Part shown: in pieces, positions 23,445-36,899 of the stretch
Numbering within the stretch: the first letter of the stretch is position 1
Layout: each line of letters opens with the position of its first letter
From: Gordionus sp. m RMFG-2023
Lineage: Eukaryota; Nematomorpha; Gordioida; Chordodea; Parachordodidae
Direction of reading: 5' to 3'
Length of the DNA stretch: 64,000 nt
Assembly (NCBI RefSeq): GCF_954871325.1
Contig: NC_088776.1
Location: 57,019,301 to 57,083,300, forward strand
Notes under the pieces: generated by a model
The model's input: the letters and a program-made list of their open reading frames with translations, nothing else
Databases searched by the model: none
What the model was told of the DNA's origin: nothing
Position numbers and translations under genes: made by a program

Positions 23445-26089
23445 CCCGTTACTGGTTAACGGTGCATATATGCACCACCTCCTATATACCTTATTTTAAC
23501 ATAGTAGTTTTTATTTTAAAAAATAATAAAAAAGATTTATATATAGTTCAGACATTGTACTTCAGAAACTGGAAAAGAAAAATATGAAAAAAATATTTTT
23601 TATGTCCCTAAGAAACCCTCAAACTTTGCGAATTTATGAGGTCTAAATGCAAAATTTTCTAAGGGATCTCACGAGCATATTATAAAATTTTTTCGAAGAA
23701 AACTAGTGTGTATATATTCTTTATAGATATATCAATATTTATCAATCATTTTTGAATTTTTAAATAATTAATATTTTAATAGGTAACCACTAAGAAATTT
23801 TTAAAAAAATTTTATACCCAAAAAAAGACCTTTTGAAAATAATTAAAAAAAAATTTTTTCCCCTGAGATTAAATCGAATAATATATTGTTCCTATTATAA
23901 TTTTTTATCCCGATCAAATTATATGAAATTATTAGGTTCATAAATATTCAAAAGTTTAAAATTATTTTTAGCCTCTTCCTTTCTGAAGATTTTATTTTAT
24001 TTATATAAAATATTATGCACCTGTTTTGTCAATTCAATCAAAATTATCAAAATAATAGATGACTAATAAAAAAATCAAGATTCTACGAAAATAATTTGTC
24101 TAGATATTTAATTTTTAATAAATTTTTTTAATGAAACGTTTTCTAACAATTGAACAAGCGCTTGCTCAACTTTTTGAAGAGGAACCAATTGAAGAAAGAG
24201 ATATGGATATAATTCCGCCAAACATCTCTGCAGTTAGTGATGAAGAAGATTTCGATAAAAATGACTTAACAAATGTCGGAGTTTTGCCTTCAGATACAGC
24301 TGGAGAATTGGAGATTCATAATTCAGTTGATGACGACCTTCCAGAACCATATTCTACAAGAAGCTATTCTCGAATTTCTCACAATTTAAAATGGAGAAAA
24401 ACGGATGCAATATATTCTTCAAGCCCTTTCAATGGAGAAAAGGAAGATGTAATAAATGAAAATGATTTACATGGTAAAAGTCCATCAGATATATTTTCTT
24501 TAATTTTCGACGAAGACTTATATTCCCTAATTGTAGAACAAATTAATATTTATGCTAAACAAATGAATAGACCTAACATATGCATAACCATCCAAGATAT
24601 TCAGAGATTTATTGGAATTCTATTATTTACTGGATATCATTCTCTCCCACAAGAAAGATTGTACTGGTCTAATGACAGCGATATTTCTATTCCAATAATC
24701 CGGGATACAATGACCCAATTACAATTTCGAAATTTGAAATATAATATCCATTTGGCAGACAAAAATAGATATACATGATAGATTTTATAAAGTTAGGCCT
24801 TACATTAATATATTGATAAATAAATTTCAGCAATTCGGAATTTTTAAACATCATTTATCAATAGATGAACAGATGATACCATATCGAGGAAGACATTCTT
24901 GCAAAATGTTCATAAAAGGAAAACCAATTAGATTCGGATACAAGTCTTGGATATTGGCCTCTTCCGACGGTTACGTATTCTCATTTGATATATATCAAGG
25001 AAAAAGCGAAAATAAATATGAATATGGATTAGGTGGAAATGTAATCATAAAATTATTAAAGGCATTGCAAAAACCATATTATCATAAAATATATTTTGAT
25101 AATTTCTTTACATCATTTAAACTCTTGTCATATTTAAAACAAATGGGATATTTTGCTACTGGAACTGTGAGGGACAATAGAATAGAGCATTGCCCAGTTG
25201 AAAGGTTGTAGCAAAAAAAGAAAGAGGATATTATGATTATAGGTTTAAAAAATTAAACGAAATATTTGTAGTTCGTTGGAATGATAATTCGGTGGTGACC
25301 GTTGCATCGACATGCCACACTATCTCTTTGCTTTCTAATGTTTCAAGGTATTCTAAGAAAATATCTTCTAAAATAAAAATTCCTCAGCCAAATATGGTAA
25401 CTGCTTATAACAAACACACGGGTGGAGTTGATCTATGTGATAATCTAATATCTACATATAGAATAAAAATAAGAGGAAAAAAATGGTGGTGGCCAATATT
25501 CACCAATTTTATTGATGTAGCTTTGGTAAATACATGAAAAATCTGGAAATTCGTGAATCGAGATGACAAGAAGAGTTTGCTTGCATTTAGATGAGAAGTT
25601 ACTAACTACCTCCTTCGAACGCCAATAAAAATTGAAAAAAATTTAAGTACAGGTCACGCCAGCCAGTTTGCATTACAGTGTGAAAACCCTATTGATTCAT
25701 CTGGACATTATTTATCCAAAATTATAGATGGAAAAAGACGAAGATGCAGATATTGCCATACGCACTCAAGATATATGTGCCAAACATGTCAAATCGCACT
25801 CCATATTAAATGTTTCAAGGATTTTCATAATATATAAACATTTTCTCGTTTTTATTATAAATTACAAAAAAAATATAAAGATTGTTGTGTTTTTGATTTT
25901 ATAGTATTTTATATAATTTTTATCTTTTTACCTCTTAATGCTTAACGGTGCATATATGCACCAGGCTAGATTTTCTATTTAGGATTATTTTTTTTGGCTG
26001 ATTTTTTTAGAATATCATATTTGATAATCAATATAATTTGAAAAAATTGAGCATTTTTATTCACTAGAAAAATCTTGACCATTAATGGG
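23445..26089 (+). mobile_element. piggyBac transposon, broken
   Basis: The ends are CCCGTTACTGGTTAAC (23445) and, inverted from the right end, CCCATTAATGGTCAAG (ending 26089). That is 12 of 16 matching, with the CCC start usual for piggyBac. The expected TTAA duplication is not clean: the flanks are TATA and ATAA. A perfect 16-bp palindrome GGTGCATATATGCACC sits just inside the left end (23461-23476) and again at 25947-25962, downstream of the transposase gene. The 2.6-kb size and the transposase inside fit a once-autonomous element. It is inserted in copy C of the long repeat, at a place that is empty in copies B, E and F. Confidence 0.85.
24131..25838 (+). pseudogene. piggyBac transposase (DDD), about 570 codons, four breaks
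   Basis: The start is the ATG at 24131, followed by an acidic N-terminus (EEEPIEERD, DEEDFDK). The catalytic core follows: HLSIDEQMIPYRGRHSCKMF with the first Asp at 24864, IYFDNFFTS with the second Asp at 25098, and TGGVDLCDN with the remaining Asps at 25430 and 25439. The C-terminal Cys/His-rich finger CRYCHTHSRYMCQTCQ ends with a stop near 25838. The frame is broken four times: a one-base frameshift near 24776, a frameshift near 25210, and in-frame TGA codons at 25535 and about 25592. All catalytic Asps remain. The order and spacing match piggyBac transposases, which cut and paste at TTAA. It is a young pseudogene by its good conservation. Confidence 0.9.
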
Positions 26090-27291
26090 ATAAATAATTC
26101 ATATAAAAATTGTGAGAATAATAAAAGTAACTAATATAATTCTCACTCTTTTCTTTTTGGAATATATACATCAATTATACCAGGATAATCTGTCTAAGCA
26201 TAGCTAGCTATAATTGGCAACTATAGATATACAATAATAAAATATCAATTTAGATTTTTTTCATTTGATGGTTAGATATCGTGATATTTTCTTAGTATAA
26301 ATTTTCATTTTTTAAAATTATATTTTAGATTGAAAGTATATTTTTATAGATTCTTTTTTTTTTGAAAATACTATAAAACACTATAAAAATTAAAAAATTA
26401 AAAATACAATTTTATAATTAAGTTCCAAAAATTGAACCATAATTATGTCTAAAAATTTTTATCTTAATTTTTTAGTGCATAGCCGTATTTTATGGCCTAG
26501 ATTTTTTAAAAACATATATGTTAATGACAAAAAATGGCCATTTACGCAAATCACTATTAGAGTGAATATGAATGTGTTAAAATATTTATATTGTTAATAT
26601 TTTTAGTTTCTGTCTGTATTAGTGGATTATGATTAAAAAGTTTAAAAGGGACGCATGTGTAATCCCATTATTAGTGATTTTCCGAGAGCCCAGGGTAATG
26701 GTTGTCATACCGTTAGGTCTAGAGCCATTTACTTGAGATAAATTTGCGAATTCAATATGATTCAAAATGTGGACGGCTGTTTGGATTTATTACGTGGTTT
26801 ATTTTTGGTGGCATTAGGTCCCCTTGACTAAATGTACAATTAAGACCGTGCCCACTACTCTTTGAAAGAATGGATGATTTACAATTTAGACGTAAAAATA
26901 TTATATTTTATCTTATTTTTTTTATATTTGCATTCATACAAATATTTTTTATAAGGAAAATAGACATTGAAGACAAATATCATCCTTTCTAAAATTAATG
27001 ACATTTCCTGGTTTAAAAAGGTTCCTGAACATTATTACAAAATTAGTTTAAATAAGAATACCCACCTTAATAAACATGCTCCAGCAATTTTGTAAAATTT
27101 ATTATTATTAATTTATATATTAATTTTAAAATTCATAATTTATAAATTAGACTTTTTATCTCTCTTTAATGAGAGTTTTAAGACTTAATTAATCGCTAGC
27201 TCTATAATTTAACATGATGTATTTTGTAATTTATGTATCGCTTAAGCTAATTTACAGGGTTAATGCGATTATAAATTTATGAGATTAATGC

Positions 27292-28436
27292 CAGTGGCCC
27301 CTACACTTTCTGAGCGAATGAAGCAGAATACCCCCCTGAAAAGTAGTCCACCCCTCGAAAAAATGATAATTATTTTATGACACCCATAAATTTCAAAAAT
27401 AATTTTTATTGCATCAATTTTTAATATATAATATAAATAAAATGCAAAAAACATATACTTTATATATATTATTTTTAAATTAATAATTTAGATAAATTAG
27501 GGGAAGAGAAAGCGAAAGAATTTATAATTTCATCAGTATTTAATTGTTAAATAAATTTTTTTCCATTGATAATATGGTTAAATTATTGAGAAATGAATCT
27601 TTCATGGTACTACGAAGTCTTGTTTTAATTAATTTAATTTTACTCATGAATCTTTCGGCAGTACATGAGGTTGTAGGAATGGTTAATAAATATTTATATA
27701 AAATTCTTAAATTAGGGAAAGCAGAAAAATTTTAAAGTAGACGATAAGGTAAAATAAATGAATAGTTTTTCCAATCTGAATCGTAAGTCCCTGAATTATC
27801 ATCATATCAGAAGAAGCTAAATAATGTATTGGTAAAAATATTTTAATTAAATAAATTTACAACTCTCAGAATCTGACAAATCTTTAGATTCTTGAACCTC
27901 TAGGTTATGAGTAATAATTACATTCCCCATTTTGGCCATCTTATAAATAATTCTAAATTTCAACATTTCTTCGAAAATTTGACTTGAATTTAAATTGTAA
28001 AATTCACAGATATAATGTCTTCTTTAATAATTGATTTTTCTTCTATTCCTTTTGGTGTAAAAAATGATGTTTGATGTAAAAATTTCATCGAATCATCATT
28101 AAATCTTTCGTTAAACTGCATATGTTGTATTCATTAAAATTTAATAAAGCTAAATTAATATTTATTATCAGTAGAAAGATAATAAGAATTTTTTGTTCTA
28201 ATTTATCAAATCTCTGCTCTGTGTCTGCCTATAAAAAAATATAGCAGAGATAAAAAATAAGAAATTAAATGACTTCAGGTTCACTAATTTCATGATCATT
28301 ATCAGAATCATCAGATACTATATTTTCTTTTAACACATTTTCTTTATTATTAGGACCACTTTTAAAAAATAATTATAATTCCCAATTCTTACTTCTTTTT
28401 TCTTAAATTGCGATTTAATACCCTTTATAATAAGAT
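27292..28436 (-). mobile_element. hAT remnant with C-terminal dimerisation domain
   Basis: This block interrupts copy C between modules that are adjacent in copy B (15570-15620). Its left edge CAGTGGCCCCTAC is a typical hAT start. On the minus strand at 27725-27547 a clean frame reads FPNLRILYKYLLTIPTT and CTAERFMSKIKLIKTRL, ending NLTILSMEKNLFNN before a stop. This is the hATC domain of the zf-TTF/ZMYM1-like group. Upstream on the same strand (about 28360-28300) an acidic stretch SDDSDNDHEISEPEV may be the N-terminal region, so the middle of the transposase is deleted. The right end is uncertain: AGTGGTCC inverted at about 28350 is a candidate. Confidence 0.6.
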
Positions 28437-29164
28437 AAGTTAAACCTCTTTGAGCAACAATAGTTTTAACATAAGAGAAGACGCATATGATATGAATTAG
28501 TTTCATTTTCTTAATAATATTTTGATTTACTGTTTAAATAAAGTTATGATCACATAAAAAGTTCATTAATTTAATAATTTAAAAAATAATAATTATTATA
28601 TTTTCTGCAAATGCTTGCTAATTATATTTTAATTAAAAATGTAAAAATATCTGTTATATAATTATAAAAGTCATTTACCTATAACAATTAACAAATAATC
28701 AATTTTTTTTTCCCAACCTTTCTCATGTTAAGAACCCCTCAGTATTAAATCAAGATAAATTATTTTAAAAAAATTCATAATGAATATAATTTAAAAATTA
28801 GCTTTAAATAATAATTTTTTTATATTAATTTACCTATAGGAGGGATATATAAATCAGAATAAAGGAAGCTTCTTCCCCCTCCCCCCTCTCACATTTTTTT
28901 AAAATATTTTAAAAATAACTGTCCCCTCTTTTTAGAAATATATGATGAATTTTTATCCCAGGGAATTATCATCGGCTTACCAAATATCGATATTTTTTGC
29001 AAATATTTGCGATTAGGATAATATAATAATTATTATTATGGTTATTTACATAAAATATTAATAAAGAATTGAATTTTTTTAACCCTATTAGACCAGAAAT
29101 ATTTTTAATATAGATTTTAATGAATATCTTTTTATTAAATATTTTATATTTAATATTTAGTGGA

Positions 29165-29365
29165 TTTTACTTTTTGAGACAATTGTAGTTTTGATCTCCC
29201 CTCTTCCGTTTTCATCATTTCTAAACTCTTTTTTTGGCCTTTTCATTGTACGTCCATGCCACCATAGTCTATTCATAATGATCTTTGTTATTATGTGTAC
29301 TACCTTTAAACTTCATAGTATAATTCGTAAGTTATCTTTGCTATTATTCTCTAGAAAATATTTCT
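29165..29365 (-). mobile_element. old RTE-like LINE 3' fragment inside copy C
   Basis: It is homologous to 16600-16880 and 48985-49165 and to the 3' coding end of the near-complete LINEs (minus strand; CATTGTACGTCCATGCCACC, then TGTACTACCTTTAAACTTC). It is strongly decayed. Confidence 0.55.
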
Positions 29366-29399
29366 CTTTAAATCAGATAAAATAATTATTCCAAAAAAC

Positions 29400-30525
29400 G
29401 TAAAAATAAATATATAAGATGTACTTGCTAGAGATCTGGGAACAGATAAGCCAAAAATATTGGCAAACTGGAAACAATTCTGAGGCAGATTTGAGCATAA
29501 ATAATATCCAAATTTTATTAGAAGGGGAAAAGGTAATGTAATTATTCTAACACTAAGTCCGGCGAATAGTTAACAAACCTAAACATTTAAAAGACTCGTT
29601 GGTAAACTCTCAGTACATAGACATTTAGAAAAATATGTAGTAAAAGATACATTTCATTATAGTTGGATCGATATATTTAAATATTTGCATATTAAAGTTA
29701 TTAAAAATATTAAAACATAAAACGCGAATATATATCTTTATGAAATTTTTATTCAAATCAGGGATTAAAAATATCCTGAGTAATTAAATATTTATTAATT
29801 TAAATATTCCCACATTCTTATCCGATTTATTTAATCTAATACACTTTTATTCCAATCAATATTATTCCAATAAATTATATAAAAATGATTAAATCACAAA
29901 TGATAATTAAACAACTAAGCATAAGAGCAGCTTATTAAAGGAGAATGACAATTCGAAACATAACTACGCGGAACAAAACATGGATTAATCTGATGACATA
30001 ACGTTATAGATGAACAAAATTGACAACAGGCAAACTGTTAAGCAACGATTTGAACAAGCTTGCATGATCAAAAACAATTTGGAACATTTTTTTTGTATGT
30101 CAAAAGAGAAGGCGAGGTTTCTTTGGTGCAATAATAAAAAAAGATTTTATTTCACTTAAAAAAATCAGTTTATATTTTGTTTTTATTTTAAGGCAACAAT
30201 TTTCATTTTTTAGTATTTTATCATTTAAGTTATATTTAATCTTATACAAATAGCATTTTATTTTTGTTTTGCGTGGATGATTGATTATTATTTTATTATT
30301 ATTTTATCGATTAAGAATAGATATATATCTAAAAAATTTCTAAAAGAGAATGTGATATTAATATATTTTTGATGATGCATTATATTTTTGATACAGTGAT
30401 ATATTTCTATGTACTTTTGATTCCTTCCCATGTGTTATTGTTATGTTAATAAATCAAAATACAGAAAATAATCTTGATCTCCTTATTTTTAAATCTATTT
30501 TTTTTATCTCTAAATATTTGTTTTT
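29400..30525 (+). other. unidentified stretch with faint coding-like traces
   Basis: The plus strand has short traces such as RHLEKYVVKDTFHYSWIDIF (about 29620-29680) and KQRFEQACMIKNNLEHFFC (about 30030-30095), with a composition above the background. They could be the remains of a LINE or other transposon protein. No family could be assigned, and the rest is AT-rich. Confidence 0.25.
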
Positions 30526-31124
30526 TTAACTAAATGTTGATAACAATTATTTTGGATTTTAAAATTTTATAATACTTTAACCTTTACTACTAAAATTTGA
30601 ACTAGCAGTATTTTATTTTGCTATACCCTTTAAAGCAGTTTAAGGCTTACTTCATATTACTCACCCTAATATTAGGCTAATTTTGTTTATATCTTCAATT
30701 ATTTTAATAAATTTATTATATATATATTCCCATAATTGGACTCTGTTTCAATGTTACTTAAATTTGCTGTGAATTAATAATGCGTATCCCTCATATATTT
30801 GCCACCCATCACTAATAGGCTAATCTTTCAATTAAAATGTTTTAAATCTTTTTTATACCCTCATTTTGACAAATTTATTGAGTAAATGCCTTGAAGGTAT
30901 TTTAAATGCAGGTTTTATTGATTGAAATAATTTCTTCTAGTAAGCTTATTTAGTCTCATTGATACTTTGACACTAAGACTTCTATTGTAAAATTAATATC
31001 TAGATTACGTTGTGTTGTATCTGTTGATATATAATTGACATTTATGGACATTTTATCAATTAATTTTTCGCATAAGAGATGAAAAACAATTATTATTCTT
31101 TTACCTAAGCGCCAATTTACTAAT

Positions 31125-33595
31125 TCCCTTTTTTAGGGAGATATGGAATACGGTTAAATTTCCTGACGAATGGATGACATCAATAATACTAAACTTCCCT
31201 AAAAACAAGACTCCAAACAGCCTTAAGGATTACAGAGGTATTGCACTGATTCCAGTTACCCTAAAAATGTTCACATACATCATATCTGTCAGGATTAAAC
31301 CAATCATTAACAGGTTCCTCTCTAACACTATCACATCATACAGGAAGGGTAGAAATACTACGGTTATTCTGGAAAAGGCTAGAATGCATAAATCCCCCAT
31401 CTTTGCCCTAATGATTGATTTAAGTCAAGCCTTCGATTCCATTATACAGCACAAGATATGGCCCTTGCTGGAAAACATAGGAATAGATAAGCATCTGATA
31501 TCGCTAATTAAGATAATTTATGACAATCATAGCGTAGTACCTCAACATCTAAATATAAAATCACAACCTTTTAAAGCAAATAGGGGCCTTAAACAAGAAT
31601 GCATTATCTCGCCTATTATTTTTAATGTAATAATGAATGATATCCTAAATAAATCCTTTAAACAAGAATATGCACCGAACCCACATTACAGGGATCAACA
31701 GCATCACAATGACATGCATAACTCTCTGAATTTTCTATGTTATGCCGACGACGTGTGTATATTAGCTAACTCAGAATACAAGATAAGAAATATTTTATCA
31801 TTATTGTCAAAAATACGACGGAATTGCAATAATCAAAAATCAAAAAGCAACAAGAGCAATTTAGAATCTCAAAATTTTCGAATCAAATAAGTTTTTATTA
31901 TTAATTTCAAATCAATTGCAATATTCAAAAATCAAAAAGCAATAAGTGCAATTTAGAATCTCAAAATTTTCGAACCAAATAAGTTTTTATTATTAATTTC
32001 AAATCAATGTTCACATAAATGTTAATGAATTTAAATAATGGTTTTGCGGTTTTTTATAAAATAAAATTAATGAATCTTTTATCAAAAAAAATCTACAATA
32101 TATAAAAATCTCTAATATTAAAATGACTGACATTTTTAACTATATACAAACCAAAAATAGATAAACAAAAATATATATATAATGATTGATATTACACTAC
32201 AAAAATTGTATCATTTATGACAATTATTTGTCAACAACTGTTATGAATATGGATTAAAAGTTAACTACACAAAAACCAAGTTTATCACCTCAAATACATA
32301 TGCGAGCAATTTAAATCCCTTTAACTTTGAGGGTATTACGATAAAATTACTGTCAGATTTCAAATACCTAGGAATCAAGATAACTTCATTAGGCTTCAAA
32401 ATATTAGATACGAAGTCGAGAACTAATAATGTTAGACTCTGGTATCATCAACTGTCGAAATTATGGACATCTAACCAAATGTAAATTAATTTAAAAATAA
32501 GACTCTTCAAATCCCTAATTGTACCCATTCTTACCTACGGACTGGAGACTTGGCAGAACACTAAAAGCAACATCAAAGCAACTCAAATATTTATAAACAA
32601 ATGCATAAGAAGAATTACCAAAACATATTACCCATACAACACCTCAAATTCAACGCTCTGGAATAGATGCGACATCCTACCAATCAATCAACTCATTCCC
32701 TTGAGGAGACTAGAATTACTAGGCCATAGCTTAAGACACCCGCAGGAAAATATGATTTTCTCGTCCATAATATGGTCCCCTGACGGTAGGAAGGAAAGTA
32801 CCCCTAAATACTATTGGTTAGCGAAATGTTTGAAGGATATGAACCTGATCAACCTCTCGTTTGCAGATTTCATGGCACTCAGCAAAAACAAGAAACACCT
32901 GAAAGAATATCTAAAATACATGCTAAAATATGGCCTAAATTAAAATAAGAACTGTTCTCTTCTTTTTCTTTTCTTGCAATGGCTAGAACTAAGCATGTTT
33001 GATAATGATAATAATCTGGACAACACAACTTTCCTCATGAACTCACGACTTTTTCTTCTGGACACACGATATCGGCGACAATAACGACAACAGCTACAAC
33101 AACAACAAATGGAATAATAGTTAATGATAACGAAAACTGGTTATAATAATAACTCAATAACACCGACGAACCCAAATATTATTTGCACAGCGCGTACGTC
33201 TACAGGACACGTGATATCGACACACCATGACAAACAAGGAAGGGACTCATTATGCAAACTTAACTTAAACTCTCAATACTCACCAAGATATAAGAGTTAT
33301 TGTTTTTTTGTTGCCTCACTAAATAACCATATCAGGATTTAGGTACATTATTACATGACATTATATTTCTTAACACTATTCTGCCGGTAATGGAACTAAT
33401 ACATCACCACTTTCGTACTTCTTCCTTCTTCACTTTGCTAGCAGGCTACATAGTGGTACCGTCCACTATAATAAAACGGATATACATCATGTATAGGATC
33501 TATATACTAGTGAATATATTTGGTGCATGCCCAACTCTGGTGGGTGATGAAATTGCACTTCGTATGGATGAATGATGAATAAATTATTATTCTTT
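31125..33595 (+). mobile_element. 5'-truncated non-LTR retrotransposon (RT, C-terminal domain and 3' UTR)
   Basis: This LINE lacks the endonuclease. Plus-strand coding starts within the RT (REIWNTVKFPDEW). The RT then shows KDYRGIALIPVTLKMF, motif A in FALMIDLSQAFDSI, motif B as GLKQECIISPIIFNV (a Glu where Gly is usual), and motif C in FLCYADDVCILA at 31174-31890. Coding resumes at about 32235 with YGLKVNYTKTKF. It runs through DFKYLGIKITSLG and LTYGLETWQ to the C-terminal LRRLELLGHSLRHP frame (32701-32943), which ends in a stop. An in-frame TAA lies near 32483. A 430-bp block (31805-32232) interrupts the RT. The less AT-rich tail 32944-33595 is taken as the 3' UTR, ending in a GATGAATGATGAATAAATTA context. 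The clade is unresolved: it is not the RTE-like family of the other copies. Confidence 0.8.
31805..32232 (+). mobile_element. 430-bp insertion inside the LINE RT, with a 92-bp tandem duplication
   Basis: The block separates RT motif C from the following RT segment. TTGTCAA occurs at both edges (31804-31810 and about 32228-32236) as a possible target duplication. Within it, 31822-31913 is repeated head to tail at 31914-32005 with few differences. No terminal inverted repeats are evident. The origin is unknown. Confidence 0.45.
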
Positions 33596-36500
33596 TGTTC
33601 TTTTAGATTTTATCAGGTGATGTTGGGTATACAATAAAAATAGTTTATAGAGTTTAGGAGTGGTATTACATTATGCTTATTTAGTTTTTAATGCAATCAT
33701 TACACATTTTATGTTTTTAAGTAACTTTGCTCTTCAAATGATAAACTATCATAATATTTCTATATACAAAAATTAAAGTTAAAATTTCATGTATATAAAT
33801 TTCATCTGTATTAATTAAAAATATAGTTTCTAGGCTAGGTATAACAAATTTAGATGAGTATTAGGTAAAATTTTATAATAAAAATTAAGAAATGTATGTT
33901 TAACTCAAGAATTTCCGATATGTCAATAGAGTTTCTAATCCATTAACTGTCAGATCTTTATCCAAAAATAAATAAATTAGCTCAACCTAATCATCTCTCA
34001 ATTTTAATAACTACTAAGCGTATCTTAACCCACATGTCTTTAATCATATTCCTTATCCTTTACGTTAGGTTAAAAATGTTAAGATAAAAATTTATTCAGA
34101 TCAGCATTACTTGAGTTAAACTATTATTATATTATCAAGAATGATTGAGAAATACCGCATATACATAAAAACAAAACATATTTATAATTTACAACTAAGT
34201 ATAAAAGATATTTTAGTAAAATATAAAAAAAATTATTTTGATTTGATCATTGCACATTATAAAAATTGTAAAAACTATAAGTCCCCTGTGTTAATCTTAA
34301 AATATATTTATGAACAAATAAAATATTTCAAATTTAAAAATTGCTTTTAGTAAATATTTATTTGTGAGATAATCAATTCATATCTCATTGCGAAAAAATA
34401 TTATGATTTTTTCTAATGCACAATTATATTTGTTTTATTTTATATAAAATGATCATAAGCCGATTTAATTGCAAATTGTAAAAATGCAAGATATATTAAT
34501 ACTTCCACCTTTAAAACGGTATTGATAAAAAGAATTTTTGGGTAAGCTCCAAGATAAACTATATACGATATAATTAAAATATCCTCCTGAACTTATATTG
34601 TCCAATTGTTTCATTTGTATTGATACCAAGTTATTGGTAACATTAATTGTAATCTGTAGATGATATTTATACATAATATTTTAATAAAATATTCATTCAA
34701 TTTTTGCTCATCATAACTTTCCTTCCCTCCCCTTCACTACCTTCCAAATCTTTTAAAAAAATATTTGACTCACATTTGTGTTCGTAAATTCCAAACAATA
34801 GTAAGGCCTATCGTATAACGGCAACAAACATACTTCAATCCTTGAACCAATACTATTCAATTGAAACTCGGCCTAAGATAAAGTTAATACAAATATTGAG
34901 AAATAAACTCACGGTAGCTTCAATTTTTAGTGTTCGATTTAAATTTTTAAATTTTATTATGTTCAACAATTCACTACTTTCAAATATCCACAACGTTTTG
35001 TTAACCGTGTCATTTATTGAATGTGTACTTGGAGATCCATCACCCCCTTGGGTATAGGATATTATTGAATTATTCTCTTTATGAAGATGTAGTTGAAAAA
35101 ATCTTTTTTAAAATAAGCATTCATAATAAAAATCAAATTAAATATTCAAAATAATTTAAGAAATCAAATATAATGATAAGAGTAAAAATATGGGAATCCA
35201 ATTTTGGAATAAACTTTTAAACAAGAAACAACTGGAAAGAATGTTTGAATTAAGGAAAAGAACAGATATTAGGGCAATGATAAAAATGTGGAACACGATT
35301 AGCTATAATGCTGACATTATTGATTTGCCATTATAGCTAGATGGCAAACCGATTTAAAGTTATTCGTCTAAAATTTTATAATTTAGATCAGCCGAGACTA
35401 TATCTAACATATTATATTAAAGAAAATTTGTATTATTTTCTTTTCAAAATATAAACATTTTTAATCTATATAATTTATCTTAATGATATCAGGATGGTCC
35501 AAAACATTTTTTCAATGTGGAAACATATTATAATTATCATGGTAAATAGGAAATGTGAGAGAAGAATTGATTGAGGCTGCAGTATAAAACGTATATCAAT
35601 AATAAATATTGGAAAATTATTTGAGGAAAGATATTAAACTGATATATAAAAGGATTTATAAGAGGATTCCAAGCATAGCATCTTAATATAGGAAATAACT
35701 ATTAAAATTTGATAAGGGTTAAAATAAGAAGATTGGAAATATGTAAAGTGCAAGTGTAAAAAATACGCGAAGATTGGATAAAGGGTAGAATATATTCAGA
35801 ATGAGTAAGCTAAAGTTGATGATATATTTTATTAGCGTACATATTAATGAAGATTATTTTTTTTAATATGTTTAATTTTATATTTGCTATTTTAACTCAA
35901 TGGTCTTAAAATCTTGTTATAAGGGTAATCGGTAAATAGCACAACTACTTTTACCTTAATGATCCTAATACTATAATCCAATAAATTAGAATTGGACAAT
36001 ATAGTGAATACCAGGACTGGTCGACGCAATTTATGTCAAAATCATTAAGTTCGAGGTCCTATCTGATTTTACAAATTACCATAGCGACATAGTTAAAAAA
36101 ACTCATCATATATTATTTATTAATAAAATATTTTTTAATTTAATGATAAAGCAACTTAATCCAACTAACTTCAATGGCTCATGAAGTCTCATATAAGATA
36201 ATGAATAATTTTTATTTCCTTTTTTTAAAATTTAAAACTTAATATAAGTTTTGATAAACTTTCTCCCAATAAATTGTAAAATTTATTAATGATTATATCA
36301 TATACCATTTTAAAAAAATTAAAGTTTATAATAATTCGTTACAAATTTACATTTTTTAAATATCTCTACCAAATATTTCACACCTGGATATCTACGCTAC
36401 TTAGCTTTGTAGGCTTATTGCTATTATATATAATCAATGAAGGTTAAGCAATCTTTACCAGGAACAACTCTAATATAAAAATGCTTATAATTATAATTAC

Positions 36501-36899
36501 TTTCATTTTTTTAGAAATATTTTAATTTACTATTAAATAGAACTACAAGCTATGATTATAAAAATGAGTTTAATAATTTGATAATTTAAAACATTCAACA
36601 TATCAATATCTATTTCTTGCAAATGCTTGCAAATTATATTATATTTAATGGTGTAAAAAATATCTAAATATCTAGTACATTTACCTATAAAAAATAAAAA
36701 TAAATCTCAACCCACCTCTCAGTACAAATATTTTTATAATTATTTACCTTCTTAAAAAGTATTATGAATTTTATTATTAATTTACCAAGCAATGAAAAAT
36801 ATCATAATAACCTATTTTATATTATTTACATATAATCTACTTTTTAATTGTACTAACAAATAATAGAGAGCCCTGACGAGGAGGAACTTAATAAGAACG

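Larger units (their letters stand above)
19870..29390 (+). repeat. long repeat unit, copy C (interrupted by piggyBac and a hAT)
   Basis: The modules are in common order. The first is at 19870-20030, GTTAATTTTTGTGTTTATATC at 20118, CATTACTAATAGATTTC at 20270, ATAAAATATCAATTTATTTG at 20975, TAGGATATTATTGAATTATT at 22160, TTTGAGGAAAGATATTAAAC at 22760 and GGCTGGCCGACTTACAATTT at 23240. The sequence then resumes after the piggyBac at 26090 with TATATACATCAATTATACCAGGATAAT (about 26162), TGAAGACAAATATCAT at 26968, AAACCTCTTTGAGCAAC at 28442 and the final LINE fragment at 29165. Removing the two insertions leaves about 5.7 kb. Bases 26400-26720 match 55310-55570 in copy F. Confidence 0.65.

Noticed and set aside
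23456-25945. TTAA at 23456 and 25942 as the target duplication of the piggyBac.
   Set aside because: Both lie inside the element: better inverted ends starting CCC are found further out at 23445 and 26089.
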